A stretch of 46,751 nt of DNA. Source: an uncultured Haemophilus sp. GTDB lineage: Bacteria; Pseudomonadota; Gammaproteobacteria; Enterobacterales; Pasteurellaceae. The notes under the pieces were generated by a model. It had not been told where the DNA came from, did no database searches, and saw nothing but the letters and a program-made list of their open reading frames with translations. Both the position numbers and the translations under genes were made by a program. Within the stretch, counting starts at the first letter, position 1. Every line of letters starts with the position of its first letter. The DNA lies in the NCBI GenBank assembly GCA_905205995.1, contig CAJLFU010000015.1, positions 1-46,751 of the forward strand, given 5' to 3'. Positions 7,366 through 17,101 of the stretch are shown piece by piece.

Positions 7366-8565
7366 ATGCAAAAACAAAATCTTGTTATTTTAGGATCAAC
7401 GGGGTCTATTGGTCATAGCACCCTTTCTGTTATCGAACATAACCCCGACAAATACCATGCCTTTGCGTTAGTGGGAGGCAAAAATGTTGAGGCTATGTTT
7501 GAACAATGCGTGAAATTTCAACCGCACTTTGCTGCATTAGATGATGAAAATGCAGCAAAGGTATTGCGAGAAAAATTAGCCTCGCATCACATTAAAACGG
7601 AAGTTTTAGCCGGACAGAAAGCCATTTGTGAGCTAGCAGCGCATCCAGACGCAGATCAAGTTATGGCGGCCATCGTTGGAGCCGCTGGATTATTACCGAC
7701 CCTTTCTGCGGTAAAAGCGAGTAAGAAAGTCTTGCTTGCAAATAAAGAATCCTTGGTGACGTGTGGCCAGATCTTTATTGATGCAGTGAAGCAGTCGAAA
7801 GCAAAATTATTGCCTGTTGATAGCGAACATAACGCGATTTTTCAATCTTTACCGCCTGAAGCGCAAGAAAAAGTCGGGTTTTGTCCTTTGAAAGAATTGG
7901 GCGTCAGTAAAATTGTCTTAACTGGTTCTGGTGGCCCTTTCCGTTATACGCCATTAAACGAGTTTGAACATATTACGCCAGAACAAGCCGTCGCTCACCC
8001 AAACTGGTCAATGGGTAAAAAAATCTCCGTGGATTCTGCCACGATGATGAATAAAGGCCTTGAGTACATTGAAGCCCGATGGCTCTTCAATGCATCGGCT
8101 GATGAAATGGAAGTGATTATTCATCCTCAATCTATTATTCATTCAATGGTGCGTTATGTGGATGGTTCGGTCATTGCTCAAATGGGCAATCCGGATATGC
8201 GTACGCCAATTGCGGAAACCATGGCTTATCCAAATCGTACAGTCAGTGGTGTGGAACCATTAGACTTCTTTAAAATCAAAGAATTGACGTTTATCGAACC
8301 TGATTTTAATCGTTATCCAAATTTAAAATTAGCGATCGATGCGTTTGCAGAAGGGCAGTATGCGACAACCGCAATGAATGCGGCAAATGAAATCGCAGTA
8401 CAAGCCTTTTTAGATGGCTATATTAAATTTACGGATATTGCGAAAATTAACCAAGTATCAGTTGAGCAAATGCCATCTTCTATCATTTCAAGCATTGATG
8501 ATGTATTAGCCGTAGATAAGCAAGCACGTGAATTAGCCGCTTCACTGATTAAAAAGTTAATGTAG
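7366..8565 (+). CDS. dxr: 1-deoxy-D-xylulose 5-phosphate reductoisomerase
   Basis: DXR converts DXP to MEP with NADPH, the committed step of the non-mevalonate isoprenoid pathway. The 399-residue protein has the NADPH-binding start LVILGSTGSIGHSTLSVI, then LLANKESLVTCG, the metal-site region VDSEHNAIFQSL, the flexible loop with LTGSGGPFR, and NWSMGKKISVDSATMMNKG. The start is an ATG, with an uptake signal (7348-7356) just before it. It heads a long run of co-directional envelope genes. Its product feeds uppS, the next gene, through isopentenyl diphosphate. Confidence 0.97.
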   Translation: MQKQNLVILGSTGSIGHSTLSVIEHNPDKYHAFALVGGKNVEAMFEQCVKFQPHFAALDDENAAKVLREKLASHHIKTEVLAGQKAICELAAHPDADQVMAAIVGAAGLLPTLSAVKASKKVLLANKESLVTCGQIFIDAVKQSKAKLLPVDSEHNAIFQSLPPEAQEKVGFCPLKELGVSKIVLTGSGGPFRYTPLNEFEHITPEQAVAHPNWSMGKKISVDSATMMNKGLEYIEARWLFNASADEMEVIIHPQSIIHSMVRYVDGSVIAQMGNPDMRTPIAETMAYPNRTVSGVEPLDFFKIKELTFIEPDFNRYPNLKLAIDAFAEGQYATTAMNAANEIAVQAFLDGYIKFTDIAKINQVSVEQMPSSIISSIDDVLAVDKQARELAASLIKKLM

Positions 8566-8605
8566 AATACACCAAAGTGCGGTCATAAAATCCGAATATT
8601 TTAGA

Positions 8606-9325
8606 ATGAAAGAACTTGATAACAATAATATTCCCGAACACGTTGCCATCATAATGGATGGTAATGGGCGCTGGGCGAAGCAACAAAATAAGCTACGTAT
8701 TTTTGGCCATACAAATGGTGTGGCAGCCGTGCGTCGTGCGGTGAGTTATGCACGACAAACTGGTGTTAAATTTTTGACGTTATATGCGTTTAGCAGCGAA
8801 AACTGGAACCGTCCCGAGCAAGAAGTGAGCGCTTTAATGACGCTCTTTATGCAAGCGCTTGATCGAGAAGTCAAAAAATTACATAAAAATAATATTCGTT
8901 TAAAGATTATTGGTGATGTTTCTCGTTTTAGTGAAAAATTGCAAGAGAAGATCGCAAAAGCAGAAAATTTAACGGAAAATAATACCGCACTGACTTTAAA
9001 TATTGCGGCTAATTACGGTGGTTGTTGGGATATTATTCAAGCGACTCAACAATTAGCTGAAAAAGTAAAAAATAATGAGATTTCGGTGAGTGATATTAAT
9101 GAATCACTTTTCCAGCAACATTTAGTCACACAAGATGAGCCGCCGGTCGATTTATTAATTCGGACGAGCGGTGAGCAACGCATTAGTAATTTCTTACTTT
9201 GGCAAATTGCGTATGCGGAATTGTGTTTTTTAGATGTGCTTTGGCCGGATTTTAGTGAAAAAGATTTTAATCAGGCAATTGCCTGCTATCAACAACGTCA
9301 TCGCCGTTTTGGCGGGACAGAATAA
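8606..9325 (+). CDS. uppS: Undecaprenyl diphosphate synthase
   Basis: This cis-prenyltransferase builds the C55 carrier lipid used for peptidoglycan and O-antigen synthesis. The 239-residue protein shows the family start HVAIIMDGNGRWAKQ (with the catalytic Asp), the HTNG segment, YAFSSENWNRP, and the C-terminal signature RTSGEQRISNFLLWQIAYAE. It lies 40 bases after dxr and 11 before cdsA, the standard order. An uptake signal sits in the dxr-uppS gap. Confidence 0.97.
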   Translation: MKELDNNNIPEHVAIIMDGNGRWAKQQNKLRIFGHTNGVAAVRRAVSYARQTGVKFLTLYAFSSENWNRPEQEVSALMTLFMQALDREVKKLHKNNIRLKIIGDVSRFSEKLQEKIAKAENLTENNTALTLNIAANYGGCWDIIQATQQLAEKVKNNEISVSDINESLFQQHLVTQDEPPVDLLIRTSGEQRISNFLLWQIAYAELCFLDVLWPDFSEKDFNQAIACYQQRHRRFGGTE

Positions 9326-9336
9326 GCGGAGAACTT

Positions 9337-10203
9337 ATGCTTAAAGAACGTGTATTATCAGCCATTGTATTGATTGCTTTGGTATTATGTGCCTTGTTCT
9401 TATTTACCCCATTTTATTTTGCCCTAGCCTTAGGCTTTGTGGCGACGCTTGGTATTTGGGAGTGGGCTCAATTTGCTCGTTTTAAAAATCCTTTAGCACG
9501 CCTTTGTATCGCGGCATTTTTAGGTGCATTTATTTTCCTTTGGCTTTATAACGAAGGTAATTATTTAGATGCGGGTCGAGTATTTGAAAACTACTTACCG
9601 TTGTTATTGCTAAACTCAGTCGGTTGGTGGGCACTTGCATTGATGTTAGTGGTGACTTATCCAAGCTCAGCGAAGTTTTGGGGTAAAAATATTCCTTTAC
9701 AACTCCTGTTTGCGTTTTCTACGCTGATTCCTTTTGTTGCCGCCGTTTTACGTTTACGTTTAGATAATTATACTGCTGATCCACATCATGGTTTATTCTT
9801 ATTACTCTATGTATTTGTATTAGTATGGGCAGCTGACTCAGGTGCCTATTTTGCCGGACGAGCTTTTGGTAAGCACAAACTTGCACCGAAAGTATCACCT
9901 GGGAAAACATGGCAAGGTGTATTTGGTGGTATGATCACGGCAGCGGTATTGGCATTTGTGTTTATCCACTTCTCAGGTGAAACCTTATTAGGTAGCCGTG
10001 CAATGAGTGGTTTTGTTGTGCTTTCTGTGGCAACAGTGGCTATTTCTGTATTAGGCGACCTAGCAGAAAGTATGTTTAAACGTGAATCCGGCATTAAAGA
10101 CAGTAGTCAATTAATTCCAGGCCATGGCGGTATTTTAGATCGAATTGATAGCTTAACGGCAGCAGTACCATTCTTCACATACTTCTATTTCTTTGTGCTA
10201 TAG
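9337..10203 (+). CDS. cdsA: Phosphatidate cytidylyltransferase
   Basis: CdsA makes CDP-diacylglycerol from phosphatidic acid and CTP, the precursor of all phospholipids. The 288-residue protein is hydrophobic with about eight membrane segments. Its C-terminal signature is complete: SPGKTWQGVFGG, then GDLAESMFKRESGIKDSS and PGHGGILDRIDS, with the acidic residues that bind metals. It lies between uppS (11 bases) and rseP (8 bases) and is evidently cotranscribed. Confidence 0.97.
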   Translation: MLKERVLSAIVLIALVLCALFLFTPFYFALALGFVATLGIWEWAQFARFKNPLARLCIAAFLGAFIFLWLYNEGNYLDAGRVFENYLPLLLLNSVGWWALALMLVVTYPSSAKFWGKNIPLQLLFAFSTLIPFVAAVLRLRLDNYTADPHHGLFLLLYVFVLVWAADSGAYFAGRAFGKHKLAPKVSPGKTWQGVFGGMITAAVLAFVFIHFSGETLLGSRAMSGFVVLSVATVAISVLGDLAESMFKRESGIKDSSQLIPGHGGILDRIDSLTAAVPFFTYFYFFVL

Positions 10204-10211
10204 GATAGAAC

Positions 10212-11543
10212 ATGTCATTTTTGTGGTCGCTTGGCTCATTTATTGTTGCAATTGCCGTACTGGTAGCAGTGCACGAATACGGTCACTTTTGGGCAGCAAG
10301 AAAGTGTGGTATTAAAGTTCATCGTTTTTCGATTGGCTTTGGTAAAGTAATTTGGCAACGTACAGATAAATTAGGCACAGAGTTTGCGATTTCCGCCATT
10401 CCGCTTGGCGGTTATGTCAAAATGCTTGACGGGCGAAATGAAGAAGTTCCCGCAGAATTAAAATCGCAGGCATTTGAAAGTAAATCTGTTGCGCAACGTG
10501 CTTTTGTCATTGCTGCAGGCCCGCTTGCCAATTTTATTTTTGCGATTTTGGCATATTGGGTGATTTATTCTGTTGGGATTCCGAGTGTTAAACCGGTCAT
10601 TGAAAACGTCACGCCAAATTCTCCAGCTGCGATGGCTCAAATTGAACCGAATACCCAGATTTTGGCAATTGATGGGAAGAATACACCCGATTGGGAAACC
10701 ATTAATTTATTGCTCACTGATAAGTTAGGTTCTGATTCGGTTGAACTCACATTAACGCCTTTTGGCGAAGACCAACCTTATCAACGAACCATTAATCTGC
10801 AAAATTGGACATTTGAGCCGGATAAAGAAACAGCGTTTGAAACATTAGGAATCAATCCAGTTTCAAGCAAAGTGGAGATGACTTTATCAAAAGTGGTGGA
10901 GAACTCACCAGCTGAAAAAGCGGGCCTATTGATTGGCGATAAAATTTTAGCAGAAAATTCGACCGCACTTGATTGGAAAGCTTTTGTTGCACAGGTACAA
11001 CAAGGTCAACCTTTTACAATCAAGGTTGAACGAAATCAGGAAATTTTTGAAAAAACCTTGCAACCGGAGAAGAATCAAGATGGTAAATGGTTTGTAGGGT
11101 TAAGTCCGACGTTCTTAAAAGTTGGTGAACAGTATCGAACTGAATTAAAATATGGTATTCTTGATGCGCTACAAAAAGGTGTGGAAAAGACAGGCCAAAT
11201 TTCTTGGTTTATTGTGAAGGCAATCGGGAAATTGCTTAGTGGTGAACTTTCATTTTCCAGTTTGGCTGGGCCAATTTCAATTGCTCAGGGGGCAGGCGCA
11301 TCTTCTAACGCTGGTGTGATTTATTTCTTAAGTTTTCTCGCGTTAATTAGTGTTAATTTAGGCATAATGAATTTATTTCCGTTGCCAGTTTTAGATGGTG
11401 GACATCTCGTATTTTTGGCGGCGGAAGCTATCAAAGGAAAACCTGTTTCAGAACGGGTACAAAATTTAAGTTATCGTATAGGGCTAACAATCTTGTTAAT
11501 TGAAACAATTTTTGTGCTTTTTAATGATTTCTTACGTTTATAA
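10212..11543 (+). CDS. rseP: Site-2 intramembrane zinc metalloprotease RseP
   Basis: RseP cuts the anti-sigma factor RseA within the membrane during the sigma-E envelope stress response, and also clears leftover signal peptides. The 443-residue protein has the zinc motif HEYGH at residues 21-25 in the first membrane segment. Two central PDZ domains follow (around residues 115-200 and 205-290). The second active-site motif, NLFPLPVLDGGH, is near the C-terminus. It sits 26 bases before bamA, the classic cdsA-rseP-bamA order. An uptake signal lies inside the second PDZ coding region (10962-10970). Confidence 0.97.
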   Translation: MSFLWSLGSFIVAIAVLVAVHEYGHFWAARKCGIKVHRFSIGFGKVIWQRTDKLGTEFAISAIPLGGYVKMLDGRNEEVPAELKSQAFESKSVAQRAFVIAAGPLANFIFAILAYWVIYSVGIPSVKPVIENVTPNSPAAMAQIEPNTQILAIDGKNTPDWETINLLLTDKLGSDSVELTLTPFGEDQPYQRTINLQNWTFEPDKETAFETLGINPVSSKVEMTLSKVVENSPAEKAGLLIGDKILAENSTALDWKAFVAQVQQGQPFTIKVERNQEIFEKTLQPEKNQDGKWFVGLSPTFLKVGEQYRTELKYGILDALQKGVEKTGQISWFIVKAIGKLLSGELSFSSLAGPISIAQGAGASSNAGVIYFLSFLALISVNLGIMNLFPLPVLDGGHLVFLAAEAIKGKPVSERVQNLSYRIGLTILLIETIFVLFNDFLRL

Positions 11544-11569
11544 CTATTATTTTTTATAGGATAAAGTCG

Positions 11570-13948
11570 ATGAAAAAACTTCTAATCGCAAGTTTATTAT
11601 TCGGTACTACAACGAGTGTATTTGCGGCACCATTTGTAGCAAAAGACATTCGTGTTGACGGTGCTCAAGGAGACTTAGAACAACAAATTCTAGCGGGCCT
11701 TCCTGTTCGTAGCGGTCAGCGCGTAACGGATAAAGACGTAGCCAATATTGTACGTTCATTGTTTGTAAGTGGACAGTTTGATGATGTCAAAGCTTTCCAA
11801 GATGGTGATGCGTTAGTTGTGAGCGTTATCGCGAAACCAATCATTTCTGAAGTGAATATTAAGGGCAATTCATCTATTCCAACAGAAGCTTTAAAACAAA
11901 ATCTTGATGCAAATGGGTTCAAAAGTGGTGATGTATTAAATCGTGCGAAATTAGAAGAGTTTGCGAAAACCTTAAGAGAACATTATAAGAGTGTAGGCCG
12001 TTATAATGCGAAAGTTGAACCAATTGTGACGACTTTACCAAATAACCGTGCAGAAATTACCCTTCAAATTGATGAAGATGATACGGCAAAACTTCGTTCG
12101 GTGACTTTTAATGGAAATGAAGCGATTTCGAGCAGTAAGTTACAAGAACAAATGGAGCTTCAACCAGATTCTTGGTGGAAACTTTGGGGTAATAAGTTTG
12201 ATGGTTCTCAGTTTGATAAAGATGTTCAAGCTATCCAAGATTACTACCAAAATAATGGTTACGCAAAAGCAAAAGTGACTAAAACAGATGTTCAATTAAA
12301 TGAAGATCATACAAAAGCAGATGTGACCATTGATGTGAGTGAAGGTGAAAAATACAATTTAAGTTCAGCTCGTATTGTTGGTAACCTAGGTGGTATGGCT
12401 AATGAGTTACAACCATTATTGAGCGAGCTTCACTTGAACGAAACATTCAGACGTTCAGATGTGCAATACGTAGAAAGTTTAATTAAAGATAAATTAGGCG
12501 AGCGAGGTTATGGTAGCGCAACAGTTAATGCTGTACCAACTTTTGATGATGCAAATAAAACACTGGCTTTAACATTTGTTGTGGATGCGGGGCGTCGTCT
12601 ATCTGTACGTCAAGTTCGTTTTGAAGGTAATACGGTTTCTGCGGATAGTACATTACGTCAAGAAATGCGTCAGCAAGAAGGGACTTGGTATAACTCACAA
12701 TTAGTTGAGTTAGGTAAAGTGCGTTTAGATAGAACAGGTTTCTTTGAAAGCGTAGAAAATCGTATTGAACCAATCCAAGGTTCTAATGATGAAGTAGATG
12801 TAGTATATAAGGTTAGAGAGCGTAATACCGGTAGCATTAACTTTGGTATCGGTTATGGTACAGAAAGTGGGCTTAGCTATCAAGCAAGCGTGAAACAAGA
12901 TAACTTCTTGGGAACGGGCGCTGCGGTAAGTTTAGCCGGTACACGTAATGACTACGGTACAAGTGTAAACTTAGGTTATACAGAACCATACTTTACTAAA
13001 GATGGCGTAAGTTTAGGTGGAAACGTATTCTATGAAACTTACGATAACTCAAAAAGTGATACCTCATCAACCTATAAACGTACCACTTATGGTGGTAACA
13101 TGACATTAGGTTTCCCAGTCAATGAGAATAACTCATATTATGTGGGATTAGGTTATACTTACAATAAAATTAGCAATTTCGCGTATGAGTACAACCGTGA
13201 TTTATACATGAAGTCAATGAATTTGACTGGAAACTCAATCAAAACTAATGATTTTGATTTCTCATTTGGTTGGAACTACAACAGCCTAAATCGTGGCTAT
13301 TTCCCAACTAAAGGGGTAAAAGCAAATCTAGGTGGTCGTGTAACCATTCCAGGATCTGACAATAAATATTATAAATTAAGCGCTGAGCTTCAAGGTTTCT
13401 ACCCATTAGATCGTGATCACCGTTGGGTGTTATCAGGAAAAGCAACCGCCTCTTATGCTAATGGCTTAGGTGGTAAACGTGTACCGTTCTATCAACTTTA
13501 TACGGCTGGTGGTATCGGTTCATTACGTGGCTTTGCTTACGGTGCGGTAGGTCCTAATGCGATTTATCAAGACAAATATGGTCAATGGTATCAAAGCACT
13601 GATGTCGTTGGTGGTAATGCGATGGCTACAGCAAGCGTGGAACTTATTGTTCCAACTCCATTTGTGGGAGATAAAAGCCAAAATAGTGTAAGAACCTCAC
13701 TTTTCGTTGATGCAGCGAGCGTTTGGAATACAAAATGGAAATCAGATAAAGAAGGCTTAAAATCATCTCCGATTTATGCAACATTACCTGATTACAGCAA
13801 AGCAGGTAGAGTTCGTGCTTCAACTGGTGTTGCTTTCCAATGGCAATCACCAATTGGACCATTGGTATTCTCTTACGCGAAACCAATCAAAAAATATGAG
13901 AATGATGATGTAGAACAATTCCAATTTAGTATTGGTGGTTCTTTCTAA
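11570..13948 (+). CDS. bamA: Outer-membrane protein assembly factor BamA (D15/Omp85)
   Basis: BamA is the essential barrel that folds and inserts outer-membrane proteins. The 792-residue protein has a signal peptide ending ...SVFA before APFVAKDIRVDG. Five POTRA domains follow to about residue 420, then a 16-strand barrel. The conserved loop-6 motif is present as GGIGSLRGFAYG near residue 650. The last strand ends QFQFSIGGSF with the terminal Phe used for outer-membrane recognition. In Haemophilus this is the protective surface antigen D15. It is followed by skp across a hairpin-containing gap. Confidence 0.98.
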   Translation: MKKLLIASLLFGTTTSVFAAPFVAKDIRVDGAQGDLEQQILAGLPVRSGQRVTDKDVANIVRSLFVSGQFDDVKAFQDGDALVVSVIAKPIISEVNIKGNSSIPTEALKQNLDANGFKSGDVLNRAKLEEFAKTLREHYKSVGRYNAKVEPIVTTLPNNRAEITLQIDEDDTAKLRSVTFNGNEAISSSKLQEQMELQPDSWWKLWGNKFDGSQFDKDVQAIQDYYQNNGYAKAKVTKTDVQLNEDHTKADVTIDVSEGEKYNLSSARIVGNLGGMANELQPLLSELHLNETFRRSDVQYVESLIKDKLGERGYGSATVNAVPTFDDANKTLALTFVVDAGRRLSVRQVRFEGNTVSADSTLRQEMRQQEGTWYNSQLVELGKVRLDRTGFFESVENRIEPIQGSNDEVDVVYKVRERNTGSINFGIGYGTESGLSYQASVKQDNFLGTGAAVSLAGTRNDYGTSVNLGYTEPYFTKDGVSLGGNVFYETYDNSKSDTSSTYKRTTYGGNMTLGFPVNENNSYYVGLGYTYNKISNFAYEYNRDLYMKSMNLTGNSIKTNDFDFSFGWNYNSLNRGYFPTKGVKANLGGRVTIPGSDNKYYKLSAELQGFYPLDRDHRWVLSGKATASYANGLGGKRVPFYQLYTAGGIGSLRGFAYGAVGPNAIYQDKYGQWYQSTDVVGGNAMATASVELIVPTPFVGDKSQNSVRTSLFVDAASVWNTKWKSDKEGLKSSPIYATLPDYSKAGRVRASTGVAFQWQSPIGPLVFSYAKPIKKYENDDVEQFQFSIGGSF

Positions 13949-13988
13949 TAAATTGAACTTTTATATTCTATTTAAGTCAAAATCTTTG

Positions 13989-14018
13989 TTCTGTGTCAGT
14001 GAGTTAGCTGACACAGAA
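13989..14018 (+). other. Stable hairpin between bamA and skp
   Basis: TTCTGTGTCAG (13989-13999) pairs perfectly with CTGACACAGAA (14008-14018). The following bases AAATTTAC lack a T-run, so this is more likely a processing or mRNA-stability hairpin than a true terminator. Confidence 0.6.
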
Positions 14019-14051
14019 AAATTTACTAAACTAATTTAAGGAAATTCAAAT

Positions 14052-14660
14052 ATGAAAAACGTACTAAAAGTTACCGCACTTTCTTTAGGTCTAGCACTTG
14101 CATCAGGTTTTGCTACTGCAGATGAAAATATCGCATTCATCAATGCTGGTTATTTATTCCAAAATCACCCAGATCGCCAAGCTGTAGCTGATAAATTAGA
14201 TGCTGAATTTAAACCAATGGCAGATAAACTTGCTGCAAGCAAAAAAGAAATTGATGATAAAATCGTAGCATCTCGTAAAAAAGTAGAAGCAAAAATTGCA
14301 GCGTTACAAAAAGATGCACCTCGTTTACGTCAAGCTGAAATTCAAAAACGCCAAGACGAAATCACTAAATTGGGTTCAGATGAAGAAGTTGCATTAAATA
14401 AATTAATGGAAGAACAAGATAAAAAAGTCGCTGAGTTCCAAGAGTTAAACGAAAAACGTCAAACTGAAGAGCGTGGTAAATTATTAGAAAGCATTCAAGT
14501 TGCAACTAATAACTTAGCAAAAGCAAAAGGTTATACTTATGTTTTAGATGCAAACTCTGTCGTATTTGCGGTAGATGGTAAAGATATTACTGAAGAAGTA
14601 TTGAAATCTATTCCAGCAACTGAGAAAGCCGCTCCAGCAAAAACTGAAGAGAAAAAATAA
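14052..14660 (+). CDS. skp: Periplasmic chaperone Skp/OmpH
   Basis: Skp is a trimeric 'jellyfish' chaperone that carries unfolded outer-membrane proteins across the periplasm to BamA. The 202-residue product has a signal peptide ending at about ASGFATA, followed by DENIAFINAGYLFQNHP. The long Lys/Glu/Ala-rich stretch (residues ~50-150) forms the coiled-coil tentacles. The Ala/Pro/Lys-rich C-terminal tail (TEKAAPAKTEEKK) makes it somewhat longer than E. coli Skp. An uptake signal lies within the signal-peptide coding region. lpxD follows after 12 bases. Confidence 0.93.
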   Translation: MKNVLKVTALSLGLALASGFATADENIAFINAGYLFQNHPDRQAVADKLDAEFKPMADKLAASKKEIDDKIVASRKKVEAKIAALQKDAPRLRQAEIQKRQDEITKLGSDEEVALNKLMEEQDKKVAEFQELNEKRQTEERGKLLESIQVATNNLAKAKGYTYVLDANSVVFAVDGKDITEEVLKSIPATEKAAPAKTEEKK

Positions 14661-14672
14661 TAGGTTCTCATA

Positions 14673-15698
14673 ATGCAAAAATCCTATTCTTTACAGGAAT
14701 TAGCAACAAAAGTCGGCGGCACCCTTCGCGGTAACGCCGACGTTGTCGTTAATGGTATTGCTGCTCTTTCAAAAGCAGAAGCAAATCAGCTTACGTTCAT
14801 TTCTAATGCAAAATTTCGCCCTTTATTAGCTGAATCTAAAGCAGGTATTCTTGTGGTGTCTGAAGCGGATGTGGAATTTTGCTCACCTGAAAGTAATTTA
14901 CTTATCGTTAAAGATCCTTATGTTGCTTACGCCGTATTAGCTCAATATATGGATACTACCCCGAAAGCGGCTCAAAATATCCACCCAAGTGCGGTTATTT
15001 CTGAAAAAGCTTCAATTGGTGAAAATGTATCAATTGGTGCAAATGCCGTTATTGAAGAAGGTGTTGTATTAGGCGATAACGTGATTATTGGCACCGGTTG
15101 TTTTGTAGGTAAATTCACCAAAATTGGTGCAGGTACACAGCTTTGGGCAAATGTAAGCGTTTATCATGAAGTAGAAATTGGACAAAATTGCTTAATTCAA
15201 TCAGGTGCTGTGATTGGTAGTGATGGTTTTGGTTATGCAAATGATCGTGGTCGCTGGGTGAAAATTCCACAAGTTGGTCAAGTGATCATTGGTAATAATG
15301 TCGAAATTGGTGCTTGCACTTGTATTGACCGTGGCGCCTTAGACGCGACAGTCATTGAAGATAACGTCATCATTGATAACCTTTGTCAAATTGCGCATAA
15401 CGTTCATATCGGCACAGGTACAGCAGTAGCTGGCGGTGTCATTATGGCCGGTAGCCTAAAAGTGGGGCGTTATTGTTTAATTGGCGGAGCAAGTGTGATC
15501 AATGGCCACATGGAAATCTGCGATAAAGTCACAGTAACAGGCATGGGGATGGTAATGCGCCCAATTACTGAACCAGGCGTTTACTCATCGGGTATCCCAT
15601 TACAAACCAATAAAGAGTGGCGAAAAACAGCCGCACTTACCCTGGGGATTGATGGTATGAATAAACGACTGAAAGCCCTTGAGAAAAAACTTGGCTAA
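14673..15698 (+). CDS. lpxD: UDP-3-O-(3-hydroxymyristoyl)glucosamine N-acyltransferase
   Basis: LpxD adds the second acyl chain in lipid A synthesis, using acyl-ACP. The 341-residue protein has an N-terminal uridine-binding domain (SLQELATKVGGTL), then a left-handed beta-helix of hexapeptide repeats such as IGENVSIGANAVIEEGVVLG, with the catalytic His in IAHNVHIG. The C-terminal helical tail is present. Its position in skp-lpxD-fabZ-lpxA-lpxB is standard. A terminator-like hairpin follows, suggesting that fabZ and lpxA also have their own promoter. Confidence 0.97.
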   Translation: MQKSYSLQELATKVGGTLRGNADVVVNGIAALSKAEANQLTFISNAKFRPLLAESKAGILVVSEADVEFCSPESNLLIVKDPYVAYAVLAQYMDTTPKAAQNIHPSAVISEKASIGENVSIGANAVIEEGVVLGDNVIIGTGCFVGKFTKIGAGTQLWANVSVYHEVEIGQNCLIQSGAVIGSDGFGYANDRGRWVKIPQVGQVIIGNNVEIGACTCIDRGALDATVIEDNVIIDNLCQIAHNVHIGTGTAVAGGVIMAGSLKVGRYCLIGGASVINGHMEICDKVTVTGMGMVMRPITEPGVYSSGIPLQTNKEWRKTAALTLGIDGMNKRLKALEKKLG

Positions 15699-15705
15699 GA
15701 TTTTT

Positions 15706-15735
15706 AAAACGTACCCTAGGGTGCGTTTTATTTTT
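15706..15735 (+). terminator. Terminator after lpxD
   Basis: AAAACGTACCC (15706-15716) pairs with GGGTGCGTTTT (15719-15729) with one T-G wobble, followed by ATTTTTAT. Confidence 0.75.
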
Positions 15736-15794
15736 ATACAGAAATATCGTATAATTCCAGTGTTTTATTATTATTTATTTTAAAGGTATTAGAC

Positions 15795-16244
15795 GTGTCA
15801 GAGAATCAAGTAAGTAAAGTAATTGAAGCAAAAGAAATTATGACCTTATTGCCACATCGTTATCCATTTTTATTAGTGGATCGTGTGTTAGACTACAAAG
15901 AAGGTGAGTGGTTAAAAGCAATTAAAAATATCAGTGTAAACGAACCTTGTTTTACCGGTCATTTCCCTGGAGAGCCAATTTTACCTGGCGTGTTAATTCT
16001 TGAAGCTTTGGCACAATCAATGGGGATACTTGCATTTAAAACCCATGAATTAAAAGGTGGCGAATTATTCTATTTCGCAGGTATTGATGAAGCGCGTTTC
16101 AAACGCCCAGTATTGCCTGGAGATCAAATGGAATTGAACGTTCAAGTGATTAAGGAACGTCGTGGTATTACTGCATTCACGGGTATTGCAACTGTAAACG
16201 GTGAAGTCGCTTGTGAAGCCAAGTTAATGTGTGCTCGTCGATAA
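15795..16244 (+). CDS. fabZ: 3-hydroxyacyl-[ACP] dehydratase FabZ
   Basis: FabZ removes water from 3-hydroxyacyl-ACP in fatty-acid elongation and competes with LpxA/LpxD for the same substrate, which explains its place in the lipid A cluster. The 149-residue protein has the hot-dog fold motifs LLPHRYPFLLVDRV and TGHFPGEPILPGVLILEALA, with the catalytic His and Glu. The start is a GTG at 15795, preceded by an AAAGG site. This gives the usual FabZ length. Confidence 0.97.
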   Translation: MSENQVSKVIEAKEIMTLLPHRYPFLLVDRVLDYKEGEWLKAIKNISVNEPCFTGHFPGEPILPGVLILEALAQSMGILAFKTHELKGGELFYFAGIDEARFKRPVLPGDQMELNVQVIKERRGITAFTGIATVNGEVACEAKLMCARR

Positions 16245-16267
16245 TTAAAGAAAATTAAGGGGTAAGT

Positions 16268-17056
16268 ATGATCCACCCAAGTGCAAAAATTCACCCAACC
16301 GCGCTTGTTGCTGATGGCGCAGTTATTGGCGAAGACGTTGTTATCGGTCCTTTCTGTATTATTGAAGGGAGCGTTGAGATTAAAGCGCGTACTGTTTTAA
16401 ATTCTCACATTGTCGTGAAAGGCGACACCGTGATTGGTGAAGATAACCAGATTTATCAATTTGCCAGCATCGGTGAAGTAAACCAAGATTTAAAATATAA
16501 GGGCGAAGCAACTAAAACCATTATTGGTAATGGCAACCTTATTCGTGAACATGTGACAATTCACCGCGGTACTATCCAAGGTGGTGGTGTAACACGCATT
16601 GGTAATAACAACTTATTGATGATCAATGTCCACGTTGCTCACGATTGCCAAATTAAAAATAACTGTATTTTGGCAAACAATGCAACCCTTGCAGGTCATG
16701 TTGAATTAGATGATTTTGTTATTGTAGGTGGTATGTCTGCGATTCACCAATTTGTGATCGTCGGTGCGCACGTAATGCTAGGTGGTGGTTCTATGGTTAG
16801 CCAAGATGTGCCGCCTTATGTGATGGCACAAGGTAACCATGCGCAGCCTTTCGGTGTCAACCTTGAAGGATTAAAACGTCGTGGTTTTGATAAACCAACT
16901 ATGCATGCTATCCGTAATGTTTATAAAATGATTTACCGTAGCGGTAAAACCCTTGAAGAAGTATTGCCGGAAATTGAACAAATTGCACAAACTGAATCTG
17001 CAATTAGTTTCTTTGTGGAATTCTTCAAACGTTCTACCCGTGGCATTATTCGTTAA
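16268..17056 (+). CDS. lpxA: UDP-N-acetylglucosamine O-acyltransferase
   Basis: LpxA carries out the first step of lipid A synthesis, moving 3-hydroxymyristate from ACP to UDP-GlcNAc. The 262-residue length is exactly the family norm. The beta-helix starts MIHPSAKIHPTALVADGAVI. The active-site region with the catalytic His is in MINVHVAHDCQI, and the specificity region GGMSAIHQFV is present. It lies 23 bases after fabZ and is followed by an uptake-signal hairpin before lpxB. Confidence 0.98.
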   Translation: MIHPSAKIHPTALVADGAVIGEDVVIGPFCIIEGSVEIKARTVLNSHIVVKGDTVIGEDNQIYQFASIGEVNQDLKYKGEATKTIIGNGNLIREHVTIHRGTIQGGGVTRIGNNNLLMINVHVAHDCQIKNNCILANNATLAGHVELDDFVIVGGMSAIHQFVIVGAHVMLGGGSMVSQDVPPYVMAQGNHAQPFGVNLEGLKRRGFDKPTMHAIRNVYKMIYRSGKTLEEVLPEIEQIAQTESAISFFVEFFKRSTRGIIR

Positions 17057-17101
17057 TTAACGTTTCTTTTCTCATTAAGAGAAAATGATGAATAACAAAG
17101 A

